Positions 7,929 to 17,874 of a stretch of DNA of 64,000 nucleotides are shown one piece after another. Position numbers and translations under genes: made by a program. The DNA lies in assembly GCF_014204495.1 (NCBI RefSeq), contig NZ_JACHLN010000003.1, positions 124,001 to 188,000 on the forward strand, read 5' to 3'. Source of the stretch: Sphingomonas kyeonggiensis. Lineage in GTDB: Bacteria > Pseudomonadota > Alphaproteobacteria > Sphingomonadales > Sphingomonadaceae. Positions within the stretch are counted from its first letter, which is position 1. Each line of letters starts with the position of its first letter. The notes under the pieces are model-generated. The model saw only the letters and a list, made by a program, of their open reading frames with translations. It did not search any database and was not told the origin of the DNA.

Positions 7929-7952
7929 AAGAAGGATGAAGGCCGCCACGAG

Positions 7953-10900
7953 CTAGCGCTCCCGCTTCACCGAAACTTCCTGGGCGAACACCAGCCGCAC
8001 CGGCCCCAGCAGCCCGGAATCGAGCAACGGCTCGTCCGCCGAATAGAAGGTCCAGGGCGTGAAGGTTACCCGCCCGCCCGCCGGCTTGGCTTCGCCCGCC
8101 TTGTACCAGTCGGGCAGCGCGGTGATCTTGCGCGCCATCACCGGCACCTTCTTGCCGTCCGCTGTCACTTTCTCGCCGATCTGCCACTCGGCATCGACGA
8201 ACTTGCCTTCCTCGGGCAGCGCCGCATCGGCGATCATCCGATTGGCCCAGAGGTTGGTCACGGCGAGCGACACGCTGTTCGCCCCCCGCTTCACCACATC
8301 GGTGATGTCGACGCGGTAGGGCTCCTTCCACACCACGCCGAGATCCTTGCCGTTGACGGTCACGCCCGACAGCACCTCGACCCGGCCCAGATCGAGATAG
8401 ACCCGCCGCCCCTTGCCCAGTGCGCTCGCCGGCACGTCGATATTGCGCTGATAGGTCGCGGTGCCCGAGAAATGCCGCACCCCGTCATCCTTATGATGGC
8501 TGAGCGATTCCAGCCTGGGCAGCACCACGCTCTCCGGTGCCCCGCGCCCGGGCTGGAAGCGCACCGTCCACGGCCCCGCCACCGTCACCGGCTCGGGCAC
8601 CTTGGCGGTGAAGCCCCCGCCCCCCTCCAGCGTATAGCGCCCGCTCGTCCAGGCCAGCCCGTGCAGCCCGCCGGTATCGTCGCGCTCCACCGTCACCGGC
8701 GTCGCCGCGATCGGCGCGACCGGCGGCGCGCCCGCCGCTTCGGCCGCAATCTCGTCCGCGCCGAGCGCCCGCGCCACCGTCTTGAGCGGCGTCGAATTGC
8801 CCTCGAAGAAATAGCTCACGCCCAGCGGCTGCGGCGCATCGCTGCCGCCCGCGAACACCCGCCGCCCGCTGCGCAGCCCGGTCCGCACCAGCTTGCCGTT
8901 CAGATAGAGGCTCGGCGTCCCCTGGTCATAGACCAGCGCAACATGCGTCCAGCCCGAGACCGGGGTGCGGCTCACCAGCACCGCCGGCACGCTGTCCGGG
9001 CTCGCCCGCTCGATCACCATCGCGCCGTTGCGGCCGATCGCCAGCCCGGCAATCGCGGTGCCTTCGCCGTGCAGGTCACGCCCCGATCGCGCGTTGATCA
9101 GATAGTTCTTGCCCGTCTCGTTGATCCGCCCCTCGGTCTTCTCGTCGGGCAGCACGCGCAAATCGATGTCCGGCTTGGCCCATAGTGACAAGGTGAAGCT
9201 GCCCTCCGGCGCCGCCGCCCGCACCGCGACCGGCGGATCGAGCTCGGCCACCCGCTTGCCGTCGCGCGCGATCCAGCCGGTACGCTTCTCCCCTTTATCG
9301 GGGTCGAGCATCACAAAGGTCGAACCCGCCGGCGACAGGTCGAACGTCACCTTCGTCTCCGCCGCATCGCTCGCGAACAGCACCGGGCGCGAGACCGTCC
9401 CCGTCTCGGCATCCCAGAGCGACGGCACGGCACCGCCCACGCGGAAGCTGCACGTCACCGTCTCGGCGCGGCGCTGGCGATTGGCGACGAAATACATGTC
9501 GCCGCCCGCCAGCTTGCGGTGCAGCCACGCCACCTGCCCGTCGGGCGTCCGCGTCTCGCACCGCGCATCGGGCCCGACCTTGAGCGCGTCCATCGCCTCG
9601 AGCACGCTGCCCCTGGGGAACACCATCCCCGCGCCGACCTTGCGCGGCGCATCCCCGCTGCCCCACAGCGCCTCGGTCGCCGCGCGGAAATCCGCGTCGC
9701 CGGTCATCGTCATCGAATGGACCGGCCGCGGGCCCAGGATCACCGCGCCCTGCTCGACCAGCGCGTGCAGCTTGCTCGCCAGCTGCGGCGTCATGCTCGA
9801 TAGCGTCGCGGGCAGCACCAGCAACCGATACTCCGCCCCGTTCGCCAGCACGATCCGGCCGTTCTTCACGCTTGCCCGGGTCAGCAGCACCTCGGCATTG
9901 ACCAGGTCATATTGATAGCCCGGCGGGATATGCGGCTCGAAATATTGGCCGATCTTCGGGTTGCTGTCCGGCGACACATCGGGCCGCGCATATTCGGCCT
10001 GGTACGGCGTCTCCTCCCCGGTGAAGAACAGCACATCGGCAACATAAGTGCCCTGCCGCAGCAGATACTGGCTACGCGCCAGATACTGCATCCACGGCCT
10101 GGCCTGCGCGAACCAGGTGTTGCTGCGATCGAGGTTGATGCCCCACGGCCCCATCACCATCCCCGGCGCCGCCTTGGGATTGGGCTGGTGGGCATAGCGG
10201 TGGAAGATGATCTGGTTGAGCCCCAGCGCGAACATCTGGTCGCCCAGCGCCTTCATCGCATAGGGATAATCCTGCCAGCGGCTGGTCTGTGCCTCGCCGG
10301 TGAAGCTCTCCGCCGCAATGACGGGCTTGCCGTACACATGCGCCGCCGACGTCACCATCTTCATCGATCGGTTGTCGGTCCAGGGCGTGCGCGTCCAGAA
10401 TTCGCTGCTCGGCACTTCGGTCCGCCCCGAAACCTGCAGCGTGTCGAACGCGCCGGGCCCGTAGGGCTCGGCATAGAAATGCAGGCCGATCGCGTTGGCG
10501 TGGCTCTGCATCCGGCCATAATAATTGTCCGCCATCAGGTCCGAGAGCGTATCGCGGAAATCGAACAGGAAGCGGTCGGACTGGTCGACATCGCCGACGA
10601 TCCGCCCGGTCAGCGCCGGCAGCCAGCGCGTGATCGCATAGCCCTTCTGCTTCGCGAAGAACTGCGGCAGCTTCGCCGTCCAGTTCTGCAGCCCCGCCTC
10701 ATAGCTGTCGATCATCAGCATGTCGAAGGTCTTGCCGAGATAGCCGCCCGACGCCTCGGCCAGCTTGCCGACGCTGCTCTGGAACTGGAAATCCACCGCA
10801 TCGGGATCGAGCTTGTCGACCTCGAGCCCCCGCCCGGCATCCGATGCCGCGACATTCAAATGCGCGGTGCTGGTATGCCCCAGCCGCAGCACCGTCCAGC

Positions 10901-12002
10901 GCCCCGCCGGTGGCGTCCAGCGCAGCGTGCCACTGGCATCGAGCTTGCCGGTCAGGTCGATCACCTTCGCGGGGTCGATCGCATCGGCCTTGCGCAGATC
11001 GCCCGGGTGCGGCTCCACGGCGGGCGAGGCGCGGAACAGATGCTCGCCCTTCAGGTCCCAGCCGTCGATGCGCGGCGTCGCATGGAACAGCGCCTCGGTG
11101 AGCTTCAGCCTGCCCTTGGGCGTGACGCGGAACCAGCTGGCGGTGACCGGCGCGAAGTTGATCGTGCCGGGCGCCTCGATCCCGCGCTCATGCTGCGCCG
11201 GCGCACTGACCTGGCCGATCCGCGTCCAGCTCTTGCCGTCGCTTGAGGCTTCGATGTTCGCACTGAACGGCCCGGCATGCGCGTCGCTGTACAGAGTCAC
11301 CGCCTGCGCGGTGAAGGGCGACTTCATCCTTATGGTCAGGGGTGCGTCGGGGGTTGCATCCACGCCGGTGTTCAAGTCCCGGTCGGTCAGCACCGCCGGG
11401 GCGACCGGACTCGCCGTCCGCATCTCGGCGACCGCGTCGCGGTACACGCTGTCGTCGCCCGCGCTCGCCGGAAAGGCGATCAGCGCGGCGTCGCGATAAT
11501 AGCCAAGCTTCGTATAGGGTTGCGCGAGCTTCACCGTGACCGGCTTGCCACCCGCCACCGTCGTCTCGGTCCAGACGAGCTGCTGCATCGATCGCTCGGG
11601 GGTGATCCAGGGCCCGCCCGAGGACGACCAGCCTGGCGCATTGTGCAGCCCCACCTTCATGCCCAGCTGGTCGGCTTTCGCCATCATGTGCGTCATCAGC
11701 CGCAACCAGTCCGGGCTGAGATAGTCGACCGGCCCCTTCGGCACGTCGCTGCTGCCGTCGAACGCCATCACGCTGCCGATGCCGATTTCCCGCATCGCGC
11801 GAAGATCCGCGTCCAGACCGTCTGCTGATACGTTGCCGTTCATCCAGTGGTAGAAAGTCCCGGGCCGCACCTCGGCCGGCGGATCGCGGAACGCCTCCGG
11901 GCTCGGCCGGTCGGCCGCCGGTTGCGGCGCCTCCTGCGCCATCGCTCCCGCCGCCGGAATCACCAGCGCGCACCCCGCCAGCCACCGTCCGATGCCCGCC
12001 AT
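7953..12002 (-). CDS. GH106-family alpha-L-rhamnosidase
   Basis: The 1349-residue secreted protein has a signal peptide (MAGIGRWLAGCALVIPAAGAM) and starts like GH106 enzymes with PGTFYHWMNGNVSADGL and a barrel carrying GLHNAPGWSSSGGPWI. Further in there are the barrel segment AAESFTGEAQTSRWQDYPY, a LamG/concanavalin-like insert (FTLSLWAKPDIDL, WTHVALVYDQGTPSLYLNGK) around residues 930-1060, and a C-terminal beta-galactosidase-type jelly roll ending in PWTFYSADEPLLDSGLLGP. GH106 releases alpha-L-rhamnose, including from rhamnogalacturonan II. The ATG after GGGAGAGAT is the start; the same frame stays open far upstream but only as antisense of the GH42 gene. It is divergent from that gene and longer than most GH106 members, mainly because of the LamG insert. 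Confidence 0.85.
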   Translation of the reverse strand: MAGIGRWLAGCALVIPAAGAMAQEAPQPAADRPSPEAFRDPPAEVRPGTFYHWMNGNVSADGLDADLRAMREIGIGSVMAFDGSSDVPKGPVDYLSPDWLRLMTHMMAKADQLGMKVGLHNAPGWSSSGGPWITPERSMQQLVWTETTVAGGKPVTVKLAQPYTKLGYYRDAALIAFPASAGDDSVYRDAVAEMRTASPVAPAVLTDRDLNTGVDATPDAPLTIRMKSPFTAQAVTLYSDAHAGPFSANIEASSDGKSWTRIGQVSAPAQHERGIEAPGTINFAPVTASWFRVTPKGRLKLTEALFHATPRIDGWDLKGEHLFRASPAVEPHPGDLRKADAIDPAKVIDLTGKLDASGTLRWTPPAGRWTVLRLGHTSTAHLNVAASDAGRGLEVDKLDPDAVDFQFQSSVGKLAEASGGYLGKTFDMLMIDSYEAGLQNWTAKLPQFFAKQKGYAITRWLPALTGRIVGDVDQSDRFLFDFRDTLSDLMADNYYGRMQSHANAIGLHFYAEPYGPGAFDTLQVSGRTEVPSSEFWTRTPWTDNRSMKMVTSAAHVYGKPVIAAESFTGEAQTSRWQDYPYAMKALGDQMFALGLNQIIFHRYAHQPNPKAAPGMVMGPWGINLDRSNTWFAQARPWMQYLARSQYLLRQGTYVADVLFFTGEETPYQAEYARPDVSPDSNPKIGQYFEPHIPPGYQYDLVNAEVLLTRASVKNGRIVLANGAEYRLLVLPATLSSMTPQLASKLHALVEQGAVILGPRPVHSMTMTGDADFRAATEALWGSGDAPRKVGAGMVFPRGSVLEAMDALKVGPDARCETRTPDGQVAWLHRKLAGGDMYFVANRQRRAETVTCSFRVGGAVPSLWDAETGTVSRPVLFASDAAETKVTFDLSPAGSTFVMLDPDKGEKRTGWIARDGKRVAELDPPVAVRAAAPEGSFTLSLWAKPDIDLRVLPDEKTEGRINETGKNYLINARSGRDLHGEGTAIAGLAIGRNGAMVIERASPDSVPAVLVSRTPVSGWTHVALVYDQGTPSLYLNGKLVRTGLRSGRRVFAGGSDAPQPLGVSYFFEGNSTPLKTVARALGADEIAAEAAGAPPVAPIAATPVTVERDDTGGLHGLAWTSGRYTLEGGGGFTAKVPEPVTVAGPWTVRFQPGRGAPESVVLPRLESLSHHKDDGVRHFSGTATYQRNIDVPASALGKGRRVYLDLGRVEVLSGVTVNGKDLGVVWKEPYRVDITDVVKRGANSVSLAVTNLWANRMIADAALPEEGKFVDAEWQIGEKVTADGKKVPVMARKITALPDWYKAGEAKPAGGRVTFTPWTFYSADEPLLDSGLLGPVRLVFAQEVSVKRER

Positions 12003-12146
12003 ATCTCTCCCTCTCCGGCTATTCTTTTGCGGCAGCCTAGCAGCTCGAAACATCATATAAAACGATAAATAAGGCTTGGCCTCGAAGCCATCTCGCGGCA
12101 TCACCTTTGCAACCAAAAGCGTATGAAACGACAAGGGAGAGAGAGG
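12003..12146. promoter_or_regulatory. Divergent promoter region between GH106 and GH42
   Basis: This 144-bp region carries an AT-rich stretch (ATCATATAAAACGATAAATA, about 12051-12070) in otherwise GC-rich DNA. Its first seven bases, ATCATAT, match the operator found at the 21.9 and 31.4 kb promoters, and the rest matches loosely. It probably holds both promoters; exact -35 and -10 elements are not clear to me. Confidence 0.4.
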
Positions 12147-14225
12147 ATGGCCCGTTGGGCAGGATGGGCGGTGCTGGCATTGGCCCTGAGCACCACCGCC
12201 CCGGCGGCTTTGGCGCAGGCGGGCAGCCTCAGCCGCGCCACCGCCTTTGCCGACAAGCCGGCCATCGCGGTCGGTGTCGCCTGGTATCCCGAGCAATGGC
12301 CCGAGGCGCGCTGGGACACGGATCTCGCGCTGATGAAAGCCACTGGATTCAATACGGTACGGGTCGGTGAGTTCGCCTGGAGCCGGATGGAGCCTGAAGA
12401 GGGCAAGTTCGATTTCGCCTGGCTCGACCGCGCGATCGCGGCGGCCAGGAAGCACGGCATGATGGTGGTGATCGGCACCCCGACCGCCGCTCCGCCCGCC
12501 TGGCTCACCCAGAAATACCCCGAGGTGCTGCGGGTCGATGAGAACGGCACCCGCGCCGGCCATGGCGGCCGCCGCCACTTCTCTTTCGCCAGCGCCCGCT
12601 ACCGCGACTTCTCCCGCCGGATCGCGGTCGAGATGGCCAGGCGCTACGGCAAGGATCCCGCGGTGGTCGGCTGGCAGATCGACAACGAAGTCGGCCCGCC
12701 CTCGTTCGACCCCGAGTCCGTCGCTGCCTGGCACGCCTTCCTGCAGAAGCGCTACGGCAGCATCGACGAGCTCAACCGCCGCTGGACCACCGAATATTGG
12801 AGCCAGCATTACAATGACTTCGGCCAGGTCCCGCTGCGCGCCACCGGCCAGCAGAACCCGGGTTTGCTGCTCGATTTCAAGCACTTCACCACCGCGACCT
12901 GGACCGACTATGTCCAGAACCAGGTCCGCGCGATCCGCCCGCTGATCGATCCCCGCGCCTTCGTCACCACCAACACGATGTTCTGGAATGCGGGCTTCGA
13001 TCACTTCGCGATGCACCGCGATCTCGATATCGCCTCCTGGGACAATTACATCCAGGAAGGCCGCCCCGATTGGGTGGCGAACGGCGCCAACCACGATCTC
13101 GTCCGCGGCTACAAGCAGCGCAATTTCTGGCTGATGGAAACCCAGCCCGGCCGGGTCGATTGGGCCCCGGTCAACCGCGCACTCGATCCCGGTCAGGTCC
13201 GCGAAATGGCATGGCAGGCCGTCGCCCACGGCGCCGATGCGGTGCTCTACTGGCAGTGGCGCCCCGCCGCCAATGGCCAGGAAACCTATCACGGCGCGGT
13301 GCTGGGGCAGGACGGCAAGCCCAACCCGATCCAGCCCGAGATCGCCCGCACCGCCGCCGACCTCGTCGCCGCCGCGCCCCTGCTCGCCGACACCGCGCCC
13401 ACCGCCGATGTCGCGATGCTCTTCTCCTATGACAGCCGCTGGGCGATCGATATCCAGCGCCATCACAAGGGCTTCGACGCGATCAAGGCGTTCACCGACT
13501 TCTACCGCCCGCTGCGCACCCAGGCGCAGGGCGTGCATGTCGTCGCCCCCGAAGCCGATCTCGCCCGCTACAAGCTGGTGGTCGCCCCCAATCTGATGGT
13601 CCTCACCGAGGCACAGGCCAAGGCGCTGGAAACCTATGTCCGCAGCGGCGGCAACCTGGTGCTCGGCCCGCGCTCGGGCATGCGTGACGATGCCAATGCG
13701 CTCTGGCCGCAGAAGCAGCCGGGGCCGCTCGCCGGCCTGCTCGGCGCTGAAATCGCCCAATATTATGCGCTGGACGAAAGCGTCGGCGTAACCGGCGCGG
13801 TCGCGGGCAAGGCGACGATCTGGGCCGAGGACATCATGCCTATCGCCAAGGACGTGCAGGTCCGCGCCACCTATGCCGACAAGCATGGCTGGCTCGACGG
13901 CAAACCCGCAATCGTCACCCGCAAGGTCGGCAAGGGCAGCATCACCTATGTCGGCGCCTGGCTCGATCCGGCCGCGATGGCGCAGCTCGCCACCAGCCTG
14001 CTCGCCGATGCGAAGGTGACCCCGATCCTCCCAGGTGCCGACCCCGATCTCGAAATCGCCGTGCGCGCCGGTGGCGGCAAGCGCGTGCTGATCGCGATCA
14101 ACCATGGCAAGCAGGCCCACCCGCTCGCCCTACCCGCCGGTGCGAAGCCGGCCGGCGGCGACTGGGCGGACGGCCAGGTCGCCGCCCACGGCATCGCCTG
14201 GTTCACGCTGGGAGAGACCAAGTGA
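12147..14225 (+). CDS. GH42 beta-galactosidase, secreted
   Basis: The 692-residue protein has a signal peptide (AWVLALALSTTAPAALAQ-like; cleavage near ALA-QA) and the three GH42 domains. The barrel shows GVAWYPEQWPEARWDTDL and GEFAWSRMEP. The acid/base is Glu181 in WQIDNEVG and the nucleophile is Glu331 in WLMETQPG. A Rossmann-like trimerisation domain and a small C-terminal domain follow. It would remove beta-galactose from pectic galactan or side chains in the periplasm. The start is the ATG directly after GGGAGAGAGAGG; an ATG 24 bases earlier lacks a ribosome site. The stop overlaps the next start by four bases (GTGA), so the two genes form an operon. Confidence 0.9.
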   Translation: MARWAGWAVLALALSTTAPAALAQAGSLSRATAFADKPAIAVGVAWYPEQWPEARWDTDLALMKATGFNTVRVGEFAWSRMEPEEGKFDFAWLDRAIAAARKHGMMVVIGTPTAAPPAWLTQKYPEVLRVDENGTRAGHGGRRHFSFASARYRDFSRRIAVEMARRYGKDPAVVGWQIDNEVGPPSFDPESVAAWHAFLQKRYGSIDELNRRWTTEYWSQHYNDFGQVPLRATGQQNPGLLLDFKHFTTATWTDYVQNQVRAIRPLIDPRAFVTTNTMFWNAGFDHFAMHRDLDIASWDNYIQEGRPDWVANGANHDLVRGYKQRNFWLMETQPGRVDWAPVNRALDPGQVREMAWQAVAHGADAVLYWQWRPAANGQETYHGAVLGQDGKPNPIQPEIARTAADLVAAAPLLADTAPTADVAMLFSYDSRWAIDIQRHHKGFDAIKAFTDFYRPLRTQAQGVHVVAPEADLARYKLVVAPNLMVLTEAQAKALETYVRSGGNLVLGPRSGMRDDANALWPQKQPGPLAGLLGAEIAQYYALDESVGVTGAVAGKATIWAEDIMPIAKDVQVRATYADKHGWLDGKPAIVTRKVGKGSITYVGAWLDPAAMAQLATSLLADAKVTPILPGADPDLEIAVRAGGGKRVLIAINHGKQAHPLALPAGAKPAGGDWADGQVAAHGIAWFTLGETK

Positions 14226-15424
14226 TCAAGCCGCTGACGCTCTCGCTCGCCGCCCTCATCCTCGCCGGCGCGGCAGCCGGCCCCGATCATTGGGTGCCCG
14301 CCTGGTCTGGCCCGCCGATCGGCTATGAGCCCGATACGCGCGACGGCAAGGCGCTCGGCCGCCCGTTCAAGGCCGAGACGGTCCGCCAGGAGCTGCGTGC
14401 CGGCATCGCCGGCAAGACGCTGCGGGTGCGCCTCAGCAACGAGCTGGCCGACGAGCCGCTACGCATCGGCGGCGCCTCGATCCTCCGCCTTGATGCCGAG
14501 GGCAATCCGGTGCCCGGCAGCCTGCGCACACTTACTTTCAGCGCCGCGCGCGATGTTCGCATCCCCGCCCGCGCCCCGATGCTCTCCGATCCGCTCGCCT
14601 ATCCGGTGGCCGCCGGCGAGCGGCTCGCGGTCTCACTCTACTTCCCCGACGAAGTGGCCCCGCCCACCCACGCCCAGATGGTCGACATCGCCGGCGGCGA
14701 CGCCACCGCCGAGCTCATCCTCCCCAGCCCTCGCCGCGCCCGCGCCTCGGGCGTGGTCAGTGCGCTCGAGCTGTCGGGCACCATGGCCACCAAGGTGCTG
14801 GTAACCTTCGGCGATTCGATCACCGAGGGCGCCGGCGCGTCCAAGGCGATGAGCTGGCCCGACCAGCTCGGCAGGCTGCTGCCCGCCAATCCGCAGGGCC
14901 GCTGCTGGGCCGTCGCCAATGCCGGGATCAGCGGCAACCGCCTGTTAAGCCAGGGCCGTGGCCCCGGTGCGCTCGCCCGTTTCGATCGCGACGTGCTGTC
15001 GGTGCCCGGCGCCACCCATGTCGTGATCCTCGAAGGCATCAACGACATCGGCAAGGTGAAGAACCCGGACAAGGACTGGCAGCCCCCCGCCGCCAGCCTG
15101 ATAGCCGCCTATGAGCAGCTGCTGGTCCGGGCCAAGGCACGCGGTCTCAAGGTGATCTTCGGCACGCTGCTGCCCTATCAGGGCGCCGCCTATGCCGATG
15201 CTGCGGGCGAGCAGCGCCGCCAGGCCGCCAATGCCTGGATCCGCGCCAATGCCGCGCGCTTCGACGGCCTGATCGACTTCGACAAGGCGATGGACGAGCC
15301 CGGCCAGCCCGGCACCATGCGTCTGGCCGAGCAGATCGGCGACCATCTCCACCCGAACGATGCGGGCTATACCCACATGGCGAGGACCGCCCTGCCCCAG
15401 ATCCTGAAGCAGGGCTGCCGGTAG
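14222..15424 (+). CDS. Secreted SGNH/GDSL-family esterase
   Basis: The 400-residue protein has a short signal peptide (MIKPLTLSLAALILAGAAAG). A beta-rich N-terminal domain of about 180 residues precedes the SGNH hydrolase domain, with the nucleophile in FGDSITEG, the block III residue in GINDIG, and the His/Asp in DHLHPND. These enzymes usually remove acetyl groups from polysaccharides, and in this setting a pectin or side-chain deacetylase is likely. It starts with GTG inside the stop of the GH42 gene, which shows translational coupling. A clear terminator follows it. Confidence 0.85.
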   Translation: MIKPLTLSLAALILAGAAAGPDHWVPAWSGPPIGYEPDTRDGKALGRPFKAETVRQELRAGIAGKTLRVRLSNELADEPLRIGGASILRLDAEGNPVPGSLRTLTFSAARDVRIPARAPMLSDPLAYPVAAGERLAVSLYFPDEVAPPTHAQMVDIAGGDATAELILPSPRRARASGVVSALELSGTMATKVLVTFGDSITEGAGASKAMSWPDQLGRLLPANPQGRCWAVANAGISGNRLLSQGRGPGALARFDRDVLSVPGATHVVILEGINDIGKVKNPDKDWQPPAASLIAAYEQLLVRAKARGLKVIFGTLLPYQGAAYADAAGEQRRQAANAWIRANAARFDGLIDFDKAMDEPGQPGTMRLAEQIGDHLHPNDAGYTHMARTALPQILKQGCR

Positions 15425-15438
15425 CCACATTTCACATT

Positions 15439-15576
15439 CCCCTCCCTACAAGGGAGGGGTTAGGGGTGGGTTAGAAAAGGTCGGGCTCGATGCCCGGCCT
15501 TTTCTTTTACACCAAGTGCGTGGCTGGGCTCGCTCCGCTCGCAACCCACCCCCAGCCCCTCCCTTGCAGGGAGCGG
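15439..15576. repeat. Composite inverted repeat built of two CCCCTCCC palindromes
   Basis: Two 21-bp palindromes (15439-15459 and 15556-15576) are themselves inside a larger inverted repeat (GGTTAGGGGTGGGTT on the left against AACCCACCCCCAGCC on the right). The whole unit separates convergent genes and encloses a terminator hairpin. Confidence 0.75.
15475..15508 (+). terminator. Rho-independent terminator after the SGNH esterase gene
   Basis: The hairpin has a 12-base arm AAAAGGTCGGGC pairing with GCCCGGCCTTTT (one G-T or mismatch position) around a five-base TCGAT loop, followed by CTTTT. The A/T ends make it usable from both strands, so it can also end the minus-strand operon coming from 21.8 kb. 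Confidence 0.8.
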
Positions 15577-15601
15577 AGAAGCGCCTGCCCGGCGGCTGAG
15601 C

Positions 15602-17812
15602 TCAGCGCTCCACCCGGATCAGATAGCTCGTCGTAGCCGGCGCTCCCACGCGGATCTCCCAGCCCGGCTCGATCATCTTGCCCTGGATCTCCTTCCCAAT
15701 CGGCCGTGCCGCGCCGTCCAGCGGCTGGGCAAACACGCCGATCGCGCCTTCCAGGTCCTTGAGCTGGATCCAGCCGGTCACCGGCTCGATCAGCGTCGGC
15801 GCGGTGCCCCAGTTGGTCAGCATCGCGCGGCGCTCGTCCCAGGTGGCGCCGGTATTCTGGGTCGTGCTCGTCGTGGTGAGCAGCAGCCGGTTCGACAGAT
15901 TGATCGGCTTGCCGTCGAGCGACGACAGCGTGATCGTAGCAAAACGGTTGGCGATCTCGGCCGAGAGATTGCGCGTCTGCACCTTGGCATTTTCACGCAC
16001 GAAGCCGACCAGCGCCTGGCTGCGCGACGTATCGACGCTGACGATGCCGTCCTTGCCCTCCGAGGTCTTCCAGCTGAGCTCCTTCGTATCCGAGACGATC
16101 GGGTTCGCAGCCGGCAGCGGCGCGGGCAGGCTCGGCTTGCAATCGAGGCACGAGACCCGCGAGCCATGGACCAGCGGGATCATCCTGTCGAAGCCCGGCG
16201 TATAATAGGGCATCTCGGCCCGCGGCAGGCGTGATGCCTCGCTGATCTGGTCGGTCGAATAGGAGCGCGTCAGCAGCGTCTTCGCCGCCGAGACGTCGCC
16301 GCGCAGGAAGATCATCGCGCCGGCGGGCATCTGCGCCATCTTCACCGGGTCCAGTGTCATGTCGAAATGGTCGGCGATCGCCGGCTTCCACTCGCCACTG
16401 ATCTTGGTCTCGAAGGTGTAGAAGAAGATCCCGTCCCAGTCCTGCAGCGCCGCATAGGAGGCGAGGATCGGGATCATCTCCGATCCATATTGGCTCGGGA
16501 ACGGGTGGTTGACCTCGCTCACCGTGAACGGCTTGCCGACAGCGGTGCTGCGCGCGAGCTTCTGGATGATCGACAGCTCGGGGCTGTTGACCATCGGCTC
16601 GTTCCGCCGCCCATAGATCGCCGGATGCTGCCAATAGACATGCGCATCGACGATGTCGCCCTTGAGCGCGGTGCGCATCAGCGGCTGGTTGGCGATGAAA
16701 TAGGTGTGGTCCGCCATCGGCACGACCGGCGACTTCACGCCCAGCTCGTCCTTCAGGAAGTGCTTCATGTCGGCGTGGAAGTCGATCTCGACCTGGGTGA
16801 GGAAGGCCAGCTCGGCATCGAGGCGCAGGCGCGGTGCATCGGGGTGATCGCCGCGCCGCATGAACGGCACCGGCTTGTCCGCCGCCACACCCGCCATGCG
16901 GTGCAGCTCGGCGACCTGCGCCGGCGTGCGGTTCTTCGCCAGCCAGGCATTGTACTTGTCGACCAGCAGCGCCTGGTAATGCGGCGTCATGTCGAGCTGG
17001 TAGTTCGCCCCGCCCTTCACCCGCTCGCCGCGCAGCCAGTTGCGCATCCAGAATTCGAGCACCGAATTCTCGTTGACCACCTCGACGGTCATCACCGCCG
17101 GATCGTCGGCATAGCGCAGCCCGGTATATTGGTTGGTATGGCCGAGCAGCTGCTTGGCATATTCCTTCTGCAGCGCGACCAGCTCCGGGCCGAAATAGGT
17201 GAAGGCCTTGGCGTTGTTGATCAGATCGACATCGGGCACCCCGTCGCCGGACTTGAAGACCCGGCCGACATTCAGGTTGAAGTTGACGTAGATGCCGTTC
17301 TTCTTGAGCTGCGCGAACCAGTAATCGAGCCGTTCCATCCGCTCGGGATTGATCTCGCGGCTATTGTTCACATCGCCGCGGATCAGGCCGCGCGGGCCGT
17401 GCGTGACCGGCCCGTTCGTACCCTCGTTGCGCATCTGATCCGGCGTGTCGGGCCGGTCGAGGAAGTGCATGCGGACGCAGTTCACCCCCAGCCGCGCCAG
17501 CGCATTGGCATAGGTCTCGGCGTCCTTGTGCGAGGGGATCTCCTCGCCGCCGATCGTCCAGCCGGTCAGGTTGACGCCCCAGCAGCGGAAGCGCTTGCCG
17601 TCGCCGCGATAGAGGTGGCCATCGCGCGCCTGGATGAAGCCGTACTTGCCCGCCGGCCCGTCGAGCAGGAACCGGGCATCGGCGCCGGAATCGACCCGTG
17701 CCTCATGGTCCACCGGGAAGGGCTGCATCGGAATGTCCTGCGCCGAGGCAGGTGCAGAGAGCGCCGTCCCCGCAAGCGCGGCGGCGGTGAACAGGCAAGC
17801 GAACCGCTTCAT
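15602..17812 (-). CDS. Secreted clan GH-A glycoside hydrolase (cellulase-like barrel), family not assigned
   Basis: The 736-residue protein begins with a signal peptide (MKRFACLFTAAALAGTALSA). The TIM barrel resembles GH5-type enzymes: GKRFRCWGVNLTGW at its start, an Asn-Glu acid/base pair in VEVVNENSV (Glu248) and a nucleophile in FTVSEVNHPF. A C-terminal beta-rich domain of roughly 250 residues follows. I cannot place it in a numbered family. It is the last gene of the minus-strand operon that starts with the DUF5060 protein, after small-protein and fucosidase genes, so a pectic or fucosylated side-chain substrate is plausible. The start follows AGGGGAAGAT; longer starts would run into the fucosidase gene. 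Confidence 0.75.
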   Translation of the reverse strand: MKRFACLFTAAALAGTALSAPASAQDIPMQPFPVDHEARVDSGADARFLLDGPAGKYGFIQARDGHLYRGDGKRFRCWGVNLTGWTIGGEEIPSHKDAETYANALARLGVNCVRMHFLDRPDTPDQMRNEGTNGPVTHGPRGLIRGDVNNSREINPERMERLDYWFAQLKKNGIYVNFNLNVGRVFKSGDGVPDVDLINNAKAFTYFGPELVALQKEYAKQLLGHTNQYTGLRYADDPAVMTVEVVNENSVLEFWMRNWLRGERVKGGANYQLDMTPHYQALLVDKYNAWLAKNRTPAQVAELHRMAGVAADKPVPFMRRGDHPDAPRLRLDAELAFLTQVEIDFHADMKHFLKDELGVKSPVVPMADHTYFIANQPLMRTALKGDIVDAHVYWQHPAIYGRRNEPMVNSPELSIIQKLARSTAVGKPFTVSEVNHPFPSQYGSEMIPILASYAALQDWDGIFFYTFETKISGEWKPAIADHFDMTLDPVKMAQMPAGAMIFLRGDVSAAKTLLTRSYSTDQISEASRLPRAEMPYYTPGFDRMIPLVHGSRVSCLDCKPSLPAPLPAANPIVSDTKELSWKTSEGKDGIVSVDTSRSQALVGFVRENAKVQTRNLSAEIANRFATITLSSLDGKPINLSNRLLLTTTSTTQNTGATWDERRAMLTNWGTAPTLIEPVTGWIQLKDLEGAIGVFAQPLDGAARPIGKEIQGKMIEPGWEIRVGAPATTSYLIRVER

Positions 17813-17874
17813 GATATCTTCCCCTGAGTGTCGGCCGGCCGGTGCACCTGGCCCGGCCGTGCCTTTTCGTTGAT

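Noticed and set aside
7832..7930. Longer N-terminus of the aldo/keto reductase
   Set aside because: The extra residues are the translation of a palindromic repeat found elsewhere in non-coding DNA.
12003..14120. The GH106 frame stays open upstream for about 700 more codons, suggesting a 2055-residue fusion
   Set aside because: The extension is antisense to the GH42 gene, has no domain, and a signal peptide with a strong ribosome site begins at 12002.
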